DNA from: JACQCV01 sp964639675 | Lineage (GTDB): Bacteria; Patescibacteriota; Minisyncoccia; Phycocordibacterales; UBA12445 | Direction: 5' to 3' | DNA length: 41,115 bases | Assembly (NCBI GenBank): GCA_964639675.1 | Contig: CAZXEK010000046.1 | Coordinates: forward strand, 1 to 41,115 | Shown here: one piece after another, positions 40,845 through 41,115 of the stretch | Position numbering within the stretch: position 1 is the first letter of the stretch | How the letters are laid out: every line of letters starts with the position of its first letter | The notes under the pieces: generated by a model | The model's database searches: none | What the model was told of the DNA's origin: nothing | Seen by the model: the letters and a program-made list of their open reading frames with translations, nothing else | Position numbers and translations under genes: made by a program

Positions 40845-41115
40845 ATGAAATCACAGGAGATTAGACAAAGATTCTTAAATTTCTTCGAAAAAAGAGGCCA
40901 TACCATACTACCTTCGGCCTCACTCGTGCCCCTAAATGATCCATCAATCTTGTTTACGACGGCCGGGATGCAACCATTAGTGCCCTATCTTTTGGGGGCC
41001 AAACATCCAGCTGGAAAAAGATTGGTTAATGTCCAGAAGTGTGTACGCACTCAAGATATTGATGAAGTTGGAGACAATACCCACGATACTTTTTTTGAGA
41101 TGCTGGGCAATTGGT
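40845..41115 (+). CDS. alaS: Alanyl-tRNA synthetase, N-terminal part (cut by window end)
   Basis: The first 90 residues of AlaRS. The start is typical (SQEIRQRFLNFFEKRGHTIL), followed by PSASLVPLNDPSILFTTAGM, the GAKHPAGKRLVNVQKCVRT stretch of motif 2 and the DTFFEMLGNW segment. All these positions belong to the class II catalytic core that activates alanine. The gene runs off the window without a stop. No SD; the start codon is 8 nt after TATAAT. Confidence 0.95.
   Translation, partial: MKSQEIRQRFLNFFEKRGHTILPSASLVPLNDPSILFTTAGMQPLVPYLLGAKHPAGKRLVNVQKCVRTQDIDEVGDNTHDTFFEMLGNW

Noticed and set aside
1..41115. CRISPR arrays, rRNA genes, insertion sequences or integrases
   Set aside because: No regularly spaced direct repeats, no rRNA-like sequence and no transposase or recombinase motifs were seen on either strand.

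Overview
The window reads as a chromosomal segment of a bacterium of the Candidate Phyla Radiation (Patescibacteria), most likely a Parcubacteria-type lineage. This rests on small, AT-leaning, tightly packed genes, trimmed repair proteins (UvrC without its C-terminal HhH region, a compact UvrA, a short DprA), a degenerate PriA, a membrane-anchored Clp-like ATPase, and many core genes with no Shine-Dalgarno (SD) sequence whose start codon lies 6-9 nt after a -10 box. TGA ends several genes (serS, dus and others), so the code looks standard rather than the UGA=Gly code of Gracilibacteria/SR1. Species cannot be assigned by eye.

Layout. 1-2100 is a gene-poor, partly decayed region: tRNA-Ser(CGA), a truncated and a complete tRNA-Glu(TTC), a degraded tRNA-Glu 3' end, one GC-rich small gene with its own promoter, leader hairpin and terminator, and a probable NUDIX pseudogene. 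2134-5617 is accessory: two divergent S41 proteases without PDZ domains, a hypothetical protein, and a cysteine-free QueF-like protein. 5648-12940 holds a VIT1/CCC1-type transporter, a membrane ligase-like/TPR protein, MurJ, LepA and an FtsB/DivIC-like protein. 12959-20729 holds tRNA-Gly(CCC), a hypothetical gene, uvrC, tRNA-Leu(CAA), parB, relA/spoT, topA and a dprA split by a stop codon. 20946-27833 holds a polytopic membrane protein, serS, ftsQ-like, a small membrane protein, a Clp-like ATPase and dus. 27916-31750 holds two hypothetical genes, a PDZ-containing C-terminal processing protease, rplI, rpmA and two small membrane proteins. 31823-41115 holds uvrB, uvrA, ddl, priA, mnmA and the start of alaS.

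How the genes work together. UvrA, UvrB and UvrC make up nucleotide excision repair. MurJ, Ddl, the FtsQ- and FtsB-like proteins and perhaps the ligase-like protein serve wall building and division. RelA/SpoT, LepA, L9, L27, SerRS, AlaRS, Dus, MnmA and four intact tRNAs serve translation and its control. TopA, ParB, PriA and DprA serve chromosome topology, segregation, restart and uptake or recombination.

The strongest pattern is a split between two gene classes. Many core genes have leaderless-type promoters and no SD. The lineage-specific genes mostly carry a strong SD, and many also have a visible upstream promoter and a Rho-independent terminator, as if they were self-contained single-gene cassettes. 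Long palindromes sit just upstream of several core promoters. Functions are read from sequence motifs only; no database search was run.
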